Shown in pieces: positions 1 to 6,254 of a DNA stretch of 6,667 nucleotides (the first letter of the stretch is position 1; each line of letters begins with the position of its first letter). Under the pieces are notes generated by a model, which saw nothing but the letters and a program-made list of their open reading frames with translations, made no database searches and was not told the origin of the DNA. The position numbers and the translations under genes are program-made. Origin of the DNA: an uncultured Rhodospirillaceae bacterium. Lineage in GTDB: Bacteria; Pseudomonadota; Alphaproteobacteria; RF32; CAG-239. Location: the NCBI GenBank assembly GCA_900313155.1, contig OMQE01000022.1:1-6667 (forward strand), read 5' to 3'.

Positions 1-1079
1 AACATACCTATTTCTATGGCGCTTCCCAACAAAGATGAGCCGCCGTAAGATATAAACGGCAAAGTCATACCTTTAGTCGGAATAATATGCAAAGAAGATG
101 CCATATTCACAAAAGCCTGCAACCCCAAAGAAGCCGCTAAACCAACCTCTGCATACATTACAAACAAATTCGTTTCTTTCATGGCGGCACGCAAGGCGCG
201 GGTAATAATTACCGCAAATAAAACAATGATAATCAAACACAGCCAAACGCCATATTCTTCGCCGGCAACGGCAAAAACAAAATCGGTATGCGCGTCAGGA
301 ATATGTAATTTAACGGTTCCTTCTCCCGGACCGCGGCCGACTAAATTCCCGTTTTGGAAGGCCTCCATGGCACGGTTGATTTGGTAACTGGTTTCATCAC
401 TGCCATATAAAAACTGGTCCACACGCGCATGAAAGTGCGGAAAAGTAAAGTAGAGCACAAAAAGTACCGCTATGCCACCAGCCGCTAAAATCCCCACAAA
501 CAACATCGGCAACCCCGCCAAAAACAGTTGTAAACCGAAAATTGCAGTGACCAATAGTGTCATGCCCACATCAGGTTGCAACAAAAGCAAACCGGCAATA
601 GCGCCATATAGCCCGATAGAAACAGCCATCCCCGGAAAATAGTCATACTTTTTACCACAATCCAAAAGCCAAGCAGTCACCACAATAAAAATCGGCTTCA
701 TAAATTCCGATGCCTGCATTGAAAAACCGGCGATACTCATCCAACGTTTTGCGCCTTTTGTTTCAAAACCAAAAAACAACGTTAAAACTAACAGGCCGAA
801 GCACACCACAAAACCCAGCAAAGAAAGGCGACGAATGGTTTTGAGTTTGAGCATGGATAAAAAGAAAATAATGCCGATGGAAGCAATCACATAAAGAACC
901 TGTTTGCGCACAAACCAAAAATCATCTACATTGATGCGCCGCGCCACCGCAGGGCTGGCTGTGATATCTAAAATGATACCAATAGATAATAAGGCCAGCG
1001 ATACAAACAAAATAACCTTATCTACGGTCCATAGCCACTTGGCTAAAGCATTATGACTTTGACGTGAAAAACTAACCAT
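1..1079 (-). CDS. ftsW: FtsW, septal peptidoglycan glycosyltransferase (SEDS family), C-terminal end missing
   Basis: Inner-membrane SEDS-family glycosyltransferase that polymerises lipid II at the division septum, working with the class B PBP FtsI. The frame runs from ATG at 1079 off the left edge: 359 codons plus 2 nt, so probably only the last 10-40 residues are missing. I translated it by hand and found no stop. After a short cytoplasmic start with the WLWTVDK segment (residues 15-21) come many hydrophobic helices. Family motifs seen: KGAKRWMSIAGFSMQASEF (108-126), LLQPDVGMT (166-174), GRGPGEGTVK (248-257), PDAHTDFVFA (261-270) and GMTLPFISYGGSS (337-349). D266 in HTDFVFA matches the catalytic aspartate known in RodA/FtsW. 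The GRGPGEG form and the WTVDK start favour FtsW over RodA. The start is supported by AAGGA (1086-1090), 6 nt upstream, which overlaps the mraY stop and suggests translational coupling. One oddity is A123, where the family usually has proline (QPSE). Confidence 0.96.
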   Translation of the reverse strand, partial: MVSFSRQSHNALAKWLWTVDKVILFVSLALLSIGIILDITASPAVARRINVDDFWFVRKQVLYVIASIGIIFFLSMLKLKTIRRLSLLGFVVCFGLLVLTLFFGFETKGAKRWMSIAGFSMQASEFMKPIFIVVTAWLLDCGKKYDYFPGMAVSIGLYGAIAGLLLLQPDVGMTLLVTAIFGLQLFLAGLPMLFVGILAAGGIAVLFVLYFTFPHFHARVDQFLYGSDETSYQINRAMEAFQNGNLVGRGPGEGTVKLHIPDAHTDFVFAVAGEEYGVWLCLIIIVLFAVIITRALRAAMKETNLFVMYAEVGLAASLGLQAFVNMASSLHIIPTKGMTLPFISYGGSSLLGSAIEIGM

Positions 1080-1088
1080 AAAATATCC

Positions 1089-2129
1089 TTACAAAATAAA
1101 AATCAAACTGCCGACACCGGCTAGCACCAATGCGGTTGTCCAAAATGAAAAAACAACTTTTTTCTCGCTCCAGCCAAGTTGCTCAAAATGGTGATGTATC
1201 GGCGCCATTTTGAAAAAGCGCTTTCCGGTTTTTTTATAATATGCCACCTGAATCATTACCGATAGAGTTTCTGCCACAAATACACCGCCGACAATGGCGA
1301 GTAAAATTTCACTTTTAGTCATTACCGACACAGCACCAAGCAGAGCACCCAAAGCCAAAGAACCGGTATCGCCCATAAAAACGCGTGCCTTAGGTTTGTT
1401 GTAGTATAAAAAACCTAAGCAGGCGCCAACCACCGCTGCGCATACAACCGCAACTTCACCGGAACGCGGAATATAATGCATTATTGAACTATCTGCACCG
1501 CAAAAATAGGCAACCGCACCAAAAAAGCAAAAAGCAATAATCAACAAACCGGAGGCTAAACCGTCAAGTCCATCACTTAAGTTAACCGCATTAGAAGCAC
1601 CCGAAATCACCACCACGGCAAACGGAATATACAGCCAACCGATATTAAGCACAACATCTTTAAAGTATGGAATAGTCAAACCGGTGTTGATGTTTTTTGT
1701 GGTTGCCGCGGTTATAATGCTGGCAGCCAGTAAAGCGGTTAAAAATTGTAAAAACAATTTCATTCGTGCCGTCATGGCATTAGAACTTTGACGTTTAACT
1801 TTCCAATAGTCATCAATAAAGCCGGTAATACCATACATAACAAGCACCATTAAGCTAACCCACACAAAATGGTATTGAATTTGGGCAAAAAACAGAATTG
1901 ATAAAATTGCGGCACCCAAAATCAACAGTCCGCCCATCGTCGGCGTTCCTTTTTTGGTTTTTAAATGGCTTTGCGGACCATCGGCTCGTATCGGTTGACC
2001 TTTTTGTTGATGCTGATGTAAAAAACTGATCAGTGGCGCGCCAAAAGCCAAACTGATGACTAAAGCAACAACAAAAGCACCGCATATACGATAAATGAGC
2101 GGCCATTCCATATTAAAAAACGCAAACAT
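1089..2129 (-). CDS. mraY: MraY, phospho-N-acetylmuramoyl-pentapeptide transferase
   Basis: Integral membrane enzyme that transfers phospho-MurNAc-pentapeptide from UDP onto undecaprenyl phosphate, giving lipid I, the first membrane step of peptidoglycan synthesis. The 346-residue product is close to the family length (about 360) and is rich in hydrophobic helices. Motifs seen, numbered from the chosen start: GQPIRADGP (44-52), KKGTPTMGG (59-67), the catalytic FIDDYWK (104-110, D106/D107), NAVNLSDGLDGLA (180-192), FMGDTGS (251-257, D254) and the HHHFE loop (312-316). All key acidic and histidine residues are intact. The open frame extends to a TTG at 2135, but ATG at 2129 is preferred because GGGGAG (2138-2143) lies 8 nt upstream of it and only 2 nt from the TTG. 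An ATG at 2111 is too far. ftsW follows after 9 nt, so the two are probably one transcript. murD, usual between them in related bacteria, is absent. Confidence 0.97.
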   Translation of the reverse strand: MFAFFNMEWPLIYRICGAFVVALVISLAFGAPLISFLHQHQQKGQPIRADGPQSHLKTKKGTPTMGGLLILGAAILSILFFAQIQYHFVWVSLMVLVMYGITGFIDDYWKVKRQSSNAMTARMKLFLQFLTALLAASIITAATTKNINTGLTIPYFKDVVLNIGWLYIPFAVVVISGASNAVNLSDGLDGLASGLLIIAFCFFGAVAYFCGADSSIMHYIPRSGEVAVVCAAVVGACLGFLYYNKPKARVFMGDTGSLALGALLGAVSVMTKSEILLAIVGGVFVAETLSVMIQVAYYKKTGKRFFKMAPIHHHFEQLGWSEKKVVFSFWTTALVLAGVGSLIFIL

Positions 2130-2137
2130 AAACAATT

Positions 2138-2143
2138 CTCCCC
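2138..2143 (-). promoter_or_regulatory. Ribosome binding site of mraY
   Basis: On the minus strand this reads GGGGAG, a good Shine-Dalgarno match. It sits 8 nt before ATG at 2129 and only 2 nt before the in-frame TTG at 2135, so it decides for the ATG start. Confidence 0.7.
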
Positions 2144-2150
2144 GAAATTC

Positions 2151-2181
2151 AGATATTAGACACAGTGTAGCGTTAATATCT
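2151..2181. repeat. Perfect 8-bp inverted repeat upstream of mraY
   Basis: AGATATTA (2151-2158) is matched exactly by its reverse complement TAATATCT (2174-2181), with 15 nt between. The spacer itself contains a small inverted repeat, ACAC-A-GTGT (2160-2168). The whole lies 22 nt before the mraY ATG. It has no T-run on either side as a terminator would, so an operator, a 5' UTR hairpin of mraY or chance in AT-rich DNA are all possible. The bases are seen; any role is inference. Confidence 0.35.
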
Positions 2182-2193
2182 AAAATAAATCTT

Positions 2194-2212
2194 AAAAAAA
2201 CAAGAATTGTTT
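2194..2212 (-). terminator. Weak candidate terminator after the secreted-protein gene
   Basis: On the minus strand the sequence reads AAACAA-TTC-TTGTTT followed directly by further Ts, giving seven Ts in a row. This is a 6-bp stem with a 3-nt loop and a U-tract, placed 20 nt after the stop codon at 2232. The stem is almost all A-T pairs, so it would be weak and may let transcription run on into mraY. It could equally be chance in AT-rich DNA. Confidence 0.25.
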
Positions 2213-2231
2213 GATATAAATTGTAAATAAT

Positions 2232-2996
2232 TTATTTAAGTTTATTCCAACCGGATTGTGCGGGTTTGCTTGTTGTTTGTGTTTTTGGTGTATTCGTCGA
2301 TGTTTCGGTACTCCATTTGCGTAAATTAGCTTCAGCATTTCCCAAACGGCGTACTTTTTCTTTTTGCGCCTGATTCTGCACTTGCCCGTTAGCCACCATC
2401 TGTCCTAAAAGCGCCGGTGAAACATAAGGTTCTGCCAAACTGCCGTATGCTTTGGTAATTTTTTCCATAATTTCACCACCGGGAGCCGCATTTACCGTAA
2501 CAACCTCGCGCCCGTGATAAAATGTTACAGCCGGACAAGGGTAAGAAAGTAAAACATCGGTTGAATCCGGACCGTAAATATAGCGCAGCATAATTTTAGG
2601 CGAAATGCTACAACTATCCATATTGCCCGAAAAGGCCGTCATATTACTCCAAAGCGTGTCTTTGAATAATTTAATGCCGCTTTCTGAAAGTTCTCCACAC
2701 GAGCCTTTAACAGCCATGCCGTTCAAAACATATCCTTCGTTTTGCGGATCGGCATAAGACACCGTATAACAAAAAACTTTTTCAGCTTTTTCAATATTGC
2801 GGGCTGCCGAAGCCGGAACACGGCTGCTTAAAAAAGACGACAAAATTTGGCTTGCCGGTTTAGCTTGTTCAAGTGTATTGTTTTCTGTTGGTATATCTAA
2901 TTCATCTTCTTCGCCCAAGCCAAACAAATCATCAGCGGCAAAACTTGGTGATGCAACAAACAACACACTTAAAGCCCATATCGCAAATTTATTCAT
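2232..2996 (-). CDS. Secreted four-cysteine protein of unknown function
   Basis: I do not recognise the family. The open frame starts with two consecutive ATGs, at 2999 and 2996. AGGGAG (3004-3009) is 4 nt from the first and 7 nt from the second, so the second is slightly preferred (254 aa); residue numbers here count from the first. The N-terminus is a typical Sec signal: a lysine, a hydrophobic core (about 6-16) and a likely cut after SFA (residue 21). There is no lipobox cysteine. The mature start is acidic (about 23-36). A central region (about 70-175) holds four cysteines, C77, C101, C130 and C155, enough for two disulphides in the periplasm, and a DVLLSYPCPAVTFYHGREV segment that looks like beta strands. 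The end (about 230-250) is a low-complexity Thr/Ser/Pro/Lys/Gln tail. It lies 102 nt upstream of mraY on the same strand and is divergent from the ATP synthase genes. A periplasmic or envelope role is inferred only from the signal peptide. Confidence 0.85.
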   Translation of the reverse strand: MNKFAIWALSVLFVASPSFAADDLFGLGEEDELDIPTENNTLEQAKPASQILSSFLSSRVPASAARNIEKAEKVFCYTVSYADPQNEGYVLNGMAVKGSCGELSESGIKLFKDTLWSNMTAFSGNMDSCSISPKIMLRYIYGPDSTDVLLSYPCPAVTFYHGREVVTVNAAPGGEIMEKITKAYGSLAEPYVSPALLGQMVANGQVQNQAQKEKVRRLGNAEANLRKWSTETSTNTPKTQTTSKPAQSGWNKLK

Positions 2997-3003
2997 CATC
3001 TTT

Positions 3004-3009
3004 CTCCCT
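3004..3009 (-). promoter_or_regulatory. Ribosome binding site of the secreted-protein gene
   Basis: AGGGAG on the minus strand, 4 nt before ATG at 2999 and 7 nt before ATG at 2996. The spacing mildly favours the second ATG; the protein differs by only one methionine. Confidence 0.6.
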
Positions 3010-3040
3010 AGTATGCAACAAGCACTATAATAATGTACGA

Positions 3041-3068
3041 ATAATAGTAAAATTCTCGTAAATGTAAA
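3041..3068 (-). promoter_or_regulatory. Candidate sigma-70-type promoter for the secreted-protein gene
   Basis: Reading the minus strand, TTTACA (3063-3068, five of six to the -35 consensus) is followed after 16 nt by TATTAT (3041-3046, five of six to the -10 consensus). Transcription would start near 3034, giving a leader of about 35 nt before the gene. The region is AT-rich, so chance matches are possible. Confidence 0.5.
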
Positions 3069-3072
3069 TGAG

Positions 3073-3112
3073 AAAAATTTTTATTGATATGTTTTTTGGT
3101 AAAAATTATAAA
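3073..3112 (+). promoter_or_regulatory. Candidate upstream promoter of the ATP synthase operon, with A/T-tract
   Basis: TTGATA (3084-3089) and TATAAA (3107-3112), each five of six to the sigma-70 consensus, are separated by the ideal 17 nt. Just upstream, AAAAATTTTT (3073-3082) is placed where an UP element would bind the RNA polymerase alpha C-terminal domain. Transcription would begin near 3119, about 85 nt before the atpH GTG. The match and spacing are seen; activity is inferred. Confidence 0.5.
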
Positions 3113-3120
3113 AAAACTTG

Positions 3121-3150
3121 TTGATTTTTTACAGCCGAACTTGCTATATA
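3121..3150 (+). promoter_or_regulatory. Candidate downstream promoter of the ATP synthase operon (extended -10)
   Basis: TTGATT (3121-3126) is followed after 18 nt by TATATA (3145-3150), which is preceded by TG in the extended -10 position (TGCTATATA, 3142-3150). The start point would be near 3157, giving a leader of about 47 nt to the atpH GTG. A perfect TATAAT also occurs at 3154-3159 but has no good -35 partner. The site overlaps the TTG at 3159 that opens the longest atpH frame, which argues against that start. Confidence 0.5.
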
Positions 3151-3203
3151 GAATATAATTGATTAAGGTAGCGTATCTGTTAATTTTAAGTATAGAGTGT
3201 AAA

Positions 3204-3758
3204 GTGAAAACAGTTTCGAAATTAAAAACAGCTATTTTGTATGCCGAGGCAATGTATGACGGAGCCGAACAAGCCGGTGATTTGAATGCTATTTATGCTA
3301 ATGCTCAACGTTTGGCGAATATGTCGGTGGCAGATTCGGCGCAAATGGAAAAATTGAATAATCCGCTGATTTCGACAGATGATAAAATCAGAGTTTTAGA
3401 AACTTTAGCCAATAAATTGCAATTTTGCCAAAGTATGTTAAACACTTTGAAAATTTTAGCTCAGACCGGCAAACTTAATTTGTTGCAAATGATTTGCGGA
3501 CAGTTTGTTGAACTTTATCAACAACGCCACAATATTGCGCAAGTTGATGTAACAACCGCTGTTGAATTGGCACCGGCGCAAGATGCTAAATTGAAAGATA
3601 AACTCAAGGCAATATTTAAAAAAGAAATTTTAATTAACTATATTATTGACCCGCAAATTATGGGCGGACTGATAATTAAGAACGGAACAAATTTTATAGA
3701 TAATTCCATCCGTCACAAATTGAGTGCGTTGGAACAGCTTATGAAAGGGACAAAGTAA
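3204..3758 (+). CDS. atpH: ATP synthase F1 subunit delta
   Basis: Peripheral-stalk subunit that ties the top of the alpha/beta hexamer to the F0 b subunits (the equivalent of mitochondrial OSCP). The 184-residue product from GTG at 3204 has the family's usual length. The N-terminal two-thirds looks helical. The C-terminal signature is clear: IDPQIMGGLIIKNGTNFID (148-166) followed by NSIRHKLSALEQL (167-179), matching the family pattern DP-x-x-xGG-x(n)-G-x(n)-D-S-x(n)-L. The open frame extends upstream to TTG at 3159, but that TTG has no ribosome binding site and overlaps promoter-like elements, and the extra 15 residues have no family counterpart. The GTG start has only a weak AGAG (3194-3197), 6 nt away. 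The stop codon abuts the atpA ATG with no gap. First gene of the F1 operon. Confidence 0.95.
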   Translation: MKTVSKLKTAILYAEAMYDGAEQAGDLNAIYANAQRLANMSVADSAQMEKLNNPLISTDDKIRVLETLANKLQFCQSMLNTLKILAQTGKLNLLQMICGQFVELYQQRHNIAQVDVTTAVELAPAQDAKLKDKLKAIFKKEILINYIIDPQIMGGLIIKNGTNFIDNSIRHKLSALEQLMKGTK

Positions 3759-5312
3759 ATGTCTGTACAAGCAGATGAAATATCTTCAATTTTGAAAGAA
3801 AAGATAGCCGATTTCGACTTGTCGACCGATATGTCGGAGGTAGGACGCGTACTTTCCGTTGGTGACGGTATTGCACGTGTCTACGGCTTGGATAAAGTTC
3901 AACTTAACGAAATGGTCAGCTTTGCCAACGGCACGAAAGGTATGGCTCTGAACTTGGAAGAAGACAGTGTCAGCGTGGTGCTTTTCGGCTCGGATGAAGG
4001 AATTAAAGAAGGCGATATCGTTAAGCGCACAGGGCAAATTGTGAGCGTGCCGGTAGGTATGGGGTTGCTCGGTCGTGTGGTTGATGCTTTGGGTAACCCG
4101 ATTGACGGTATGGGAGAAATCAAGGCAGAACAATACAGCAACGCCGAAATTAAAGCACCGGGGATTATTCCAAGGCGCAGTGTGCATGAACCTGTTCAAA
4201 CAGGCTTGAAGGTTATCGATTCGCTGATTCCGATTGGGCGCGGACAACGTGAGCTGATTATCGGCGACCGCCAAACCGGTAAAACGTCGATTATCATTGA
4301 TACCATTATCAACCAAAAACGCACGAATGATGCCGCCAAAAGTGATAAAGAAAAGTTGTTCTGTATCTATGTTGCGGTGGGACAAAAACGTTCGTCAGTA
4401 GCTCAAGTGGTGAAAACTTTGCGTGATTATGGTGCGATGGACTATACTATTGTGGTAGCTGCGACCGCTTCCGAAGCAGCTCCGTTGCAGTTTTTGGCGC
4501 CTTATGCCGGCACCGCGATGGGGGAATATTTCCGCAACAATGGTATGCACGCTGTTATTTTCTATGATGACTTATCTAAACAAGCTGTGGCATATCGTCA
4601 AATGTCGCTCTTAATTCGCCGTCCGCCTGGACGTGAAGCGTACCCTGGTGATGTGTTCTATTTGCACTCCCGTTTGTTAGAGCGTGCGGCTAAAATGAAT
4701 GACGATTATGGCGCCGGTTCGTTGACCGCTATGCCGGTGATTGAAACACAAGCCGGTGATGTGTCGGCCTATATTCCAACCAACGTTATTTCCATTACCG
4801 ACGGGCAAATCTTTTTGGAAACAGCTTTGTTCTATCAAGGTATTCGTCCGGCGGTGAACGTGGGTATTTCGGTATCTCGTGTAGGTTCGGCGGCACAAAT
4901 TAAGGCCATGAAACAAGTTTCCGGTTCAATGAAGTTGGATTTAGCGCAATATCGTGAAATGGCTGCATTTGCCCAATTTTCGGCAGATTTGGATAAATCA
5001 ACGCGCAACTTGCTTGATAAAGGTTCAAAACTGACTGAACTTTTGAAACAACCGGTGCATCAACCAATGGCAACTGAAGAAGAGGTAGCTTCTATTTTTG
5101 CCGGTGTGAACGGTTATTTAACGAAATTGAAGGTCAGTGATGTTAAAGAATTTGAGGCTTTAAGTTTGGAACATTTGCGTACGGCTCATCCGGAATATTT
5201 GGCAGAAATCAAAGAAAAACGCGTTATTTCTCCGGAATTGAAGGAAAAATTGAGCGCATTTTATGCCGAATTTGTTGATAATTATTTGAAAAAACAGGAA
5301 AAGGCAGCGTAA
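3759..5312 (+). CDS. atpA: ATP synthase F1 subunit alpha
   Basis: Non-catalytic nucleotide-binding subunit of the F1 alpha3-beta3 hexamer, on the cytoplasmic face of the inner membrane; it helps form the catalytic sites at the interfaces with beta. The 517 residues match the family length (about 510). Domains in order: N-terminal delta-binding helix (about 1-25), beta-barrel (about 26-95), nucleotide-binding domain (about 96-380) and C-terminal helical domain (about 381-517). Motifs: Walker A GDRQTGKT (169-176), Walker B AVIFYDD (265-271), the RRPPGREAYPGDVFYLHSR segment (287-305) and the ATPase signature PAVNVGISVS (364-373), followed by the arginine finger R374 in SRVGSAAQ. Start ATG at 3759 directly follows the atpH stop; AAGGGA (3745-3750) lies 8 nt upstream, inside atpH. 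No lesion seen. Confidence 0.99.
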   Translation: MSVQADEISSILKEKIADFDLSTDMSEVGRVLSVGDGIARVYGLDKVQLNEMVSFANGTKGMALNLEEDSVSVVLFGSDEGIKEGDIVKRTGQIVSVPVGMGLLGRVVDALGNPIDGMGEIKAEQYSNAEIKAPGIIPRRSVHEPVQTGLKVIDSLIPIGRGQRELIIGDRQTGKTSIIIDTIINQKRTNDAAKSDKEKLFCIYVAVGQKRSSVAQVVKTLRDYGAMDYTIVVAATASEAAPLQFLAPYAGTAMGEYFRNNGMHAVIFYDDLSKQAVAYRQMSLLIRRPPGREAYPGDVFYLHSRLLERAAKMNDDYGAGSLTAMPVIETQAGDVSAYIPTNVISITDGQIFLETALFYQGIRPAVNVGISVSRVGSAAQIKAMKQVSGSMKLDLAQYREMAAFAQFSADLDKSTRNLLDKGSKLTELLKQPVHQPMATEEEVASIFAGVNGYLTKLKVSDVKEFEALSLEHLRTAHPEYLAEIKEKRVISPELKEKLSAFYAEFVDNYLKKQEKAA

Positions 5313-5316
5313 ATAA

Positions 5317-6246
5317 ATGGCCGGATTAAAAGAATTACGAACACGGATTGACGCCATCAAATCAACGCAGAAAATTACTTCGGCGATGAAGATGGTGGCG
5401 GCTTCCCGCTTGCGTCGGGTGCAAATTTTGGTGGATAAAAACCAAGGATATTCCGAAAATTTGCGCCGCTCGGCATTGCGCGTGAAAATGGAAATTGAAG
5501 CTGAAGAAAAGGCCAAAAATATCCGTTTTATTCGTCCGACATTGCTGCAAGCAAAAGCTAATCCGCAGAAATATACACTCTATGTGCTGTCTTCTGACCG
5601 AGGCTTGTGCGGTGCCTATAACAGTAATGCGGCAAAATGTGCGGCTCAGCGGATTAACGAGCTGCAAAATGCCGGTAAAATCGTCAAGGTTATCTGTGTG
5701 GGTAAAAAGGCGTATGATACGTTACGCCGTATGTTTCGTGACAGCAATATCAGCATTGAACGCATGGTGCTCGATGCCCACAATTTGTCGTATCCGAAAG
5801 CAGCGGCTAAAATAGCCGATCAGGTTTTGAATGCTTTTCAAAATGGGAAATTTGATGTATGCGAGTTTGCTTATGCGCAATTTGTGTCGGCTATCAGTCG
5901 CAACTTTGTGTGTGAACAGGTTTGTCCGCTTGATTTGAATTCGGAACATTTACCGGAAGAACAGTTGCAGTTGATTAACCGTTCCGGTGATGCTTTTTAT
6001 GAATATTTGCCGGATAAACTGATGCTTTTGACCAATATTTTACCGATTTTGTTTAATGACAATATTTTCAAAATTTTGGTCAATGCAGCAGCCAGCGAAC
6101 ATGGCGCGCGCATGAGCTCAATGGATAGCGCAACACGCAATGCAAAGAAGATGATTAGTGAATTAACATTAAAATACAACAGCTTACGGCAATCGGCAAT
6201 TACGACCGAGTTGATTGAAATTATTGCCGGCGCTGAAGCAATTTAA
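5317..6246 (+). CDS. atpG: ATP synthase F1 subunit gamma
   Basis: Central rotor shaft of F1, which turns inside the alpha3-beta3 ring and couples proton flow in F0 to ATP synthesis. The product has 309 residues, a little longer than most bacterial gammas (about 285-300). The two long helices that form the coiled-coil shaft are clear: the N-terminal one with IKSTQKITSAMKMVAASRLRR (within 14-34) and the C-terminal one with SEHGARMSSMDSATRNA (260-276), LTLKYNSLRQSAIT (283-296) and ELIEIIAGAEA (298-308). The middle domain contains LSSDRGLCGAYNSN (91-104), another family signature. ATG at 5317 lies 4 nt after the atpA stop. The nearest purine-rich site, AAGG at 5301-5304, is 12 nt away, so translation probably relies on coupling to atpA. 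The protein has six cysteines, which is rather many for a cytoplasmic gamma subunit. Confidence 0.98.
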   Translation: MAGLKELRTRIDAIKSTQKITSAMKMVAASRLRRVQILVDKNQGYSENLRRSALRVKMEIEAEEKAKNIRFIRPTLLQAKANPQKYTLYVLSSDRGLCGAYNSNAAKCAAQRINELQNAGKIVKVICVGKKAYDTLRRMFRDSNISIERMVLDAHNLSYPKAAAKIADQVLNAFQNGKFDVCEFAYAQFVSAISRNFVCEQVCPLDLNSEHLPEEQLQLINRSGDAFYEYLPDKLMLLTNILPILFNDNIFKILVNAAASEHGARMSSMDSATRNAKKMISELTLKYNSLRQSAITTELIEIIAGAEAI

Positions 6247-6250
6247 GGAG
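6247..6250 (+). promoter_or_regulatory. Ribosome binding site of atpD
   Basis: GGAG immediately follows the atpG stop codon (TAAGGAG). It is 4 nt before ATG at 6255 and 10 nt before the in-frame ATG at 6261, so it does not settle which of the two is used. Confidence 0.6.
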
Positions 6251-6254
6251 AACG

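Noticed and set aside
181..387. Plus-strand 68-residue open frame at the left end
   Set aside because: It is antisense to ftsW, whose motifs cover this whole stretch.
2130..2135. TTG at 2135 as the start of mraY
   Set aside because: It is only 2 nt from the Shine-Dalgarno sequence, while ATG at 2129 has ideal 8-nt spacing.
2797..3061. Plus-strand 77- and 62-residue open frames over the start of the secreted-protein gene
   Set aside because: They are antisense to a gene with a clear signal peptide and ribosome binding site, and have no ribosome binding site of their own that I could see.
3154..3159. Perfect TATAAT as the -10 of the main atp promoter
   Set aside because: At 16-18 nt upstream there is no -35-like hexamer; the extended -10 a few bases upstream has better partners. 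It could still contribute.
3786..4385. Minus-strand 199-residue open frame inside atpA
   Set aside because: It lies wholly antisense to the unmistakable atpA coding sequence, and its translation shows no domain or coherent hydrophobic pattern.
5160..5949. Minus-strand open frames of 118, 101 and 75 residues and a plus-strand frame of 106 residues in the atpA end and atpG
   Set aside because: All overlap well-conserved atpA or atpG coding sequence in other frames and show no protein-like features.
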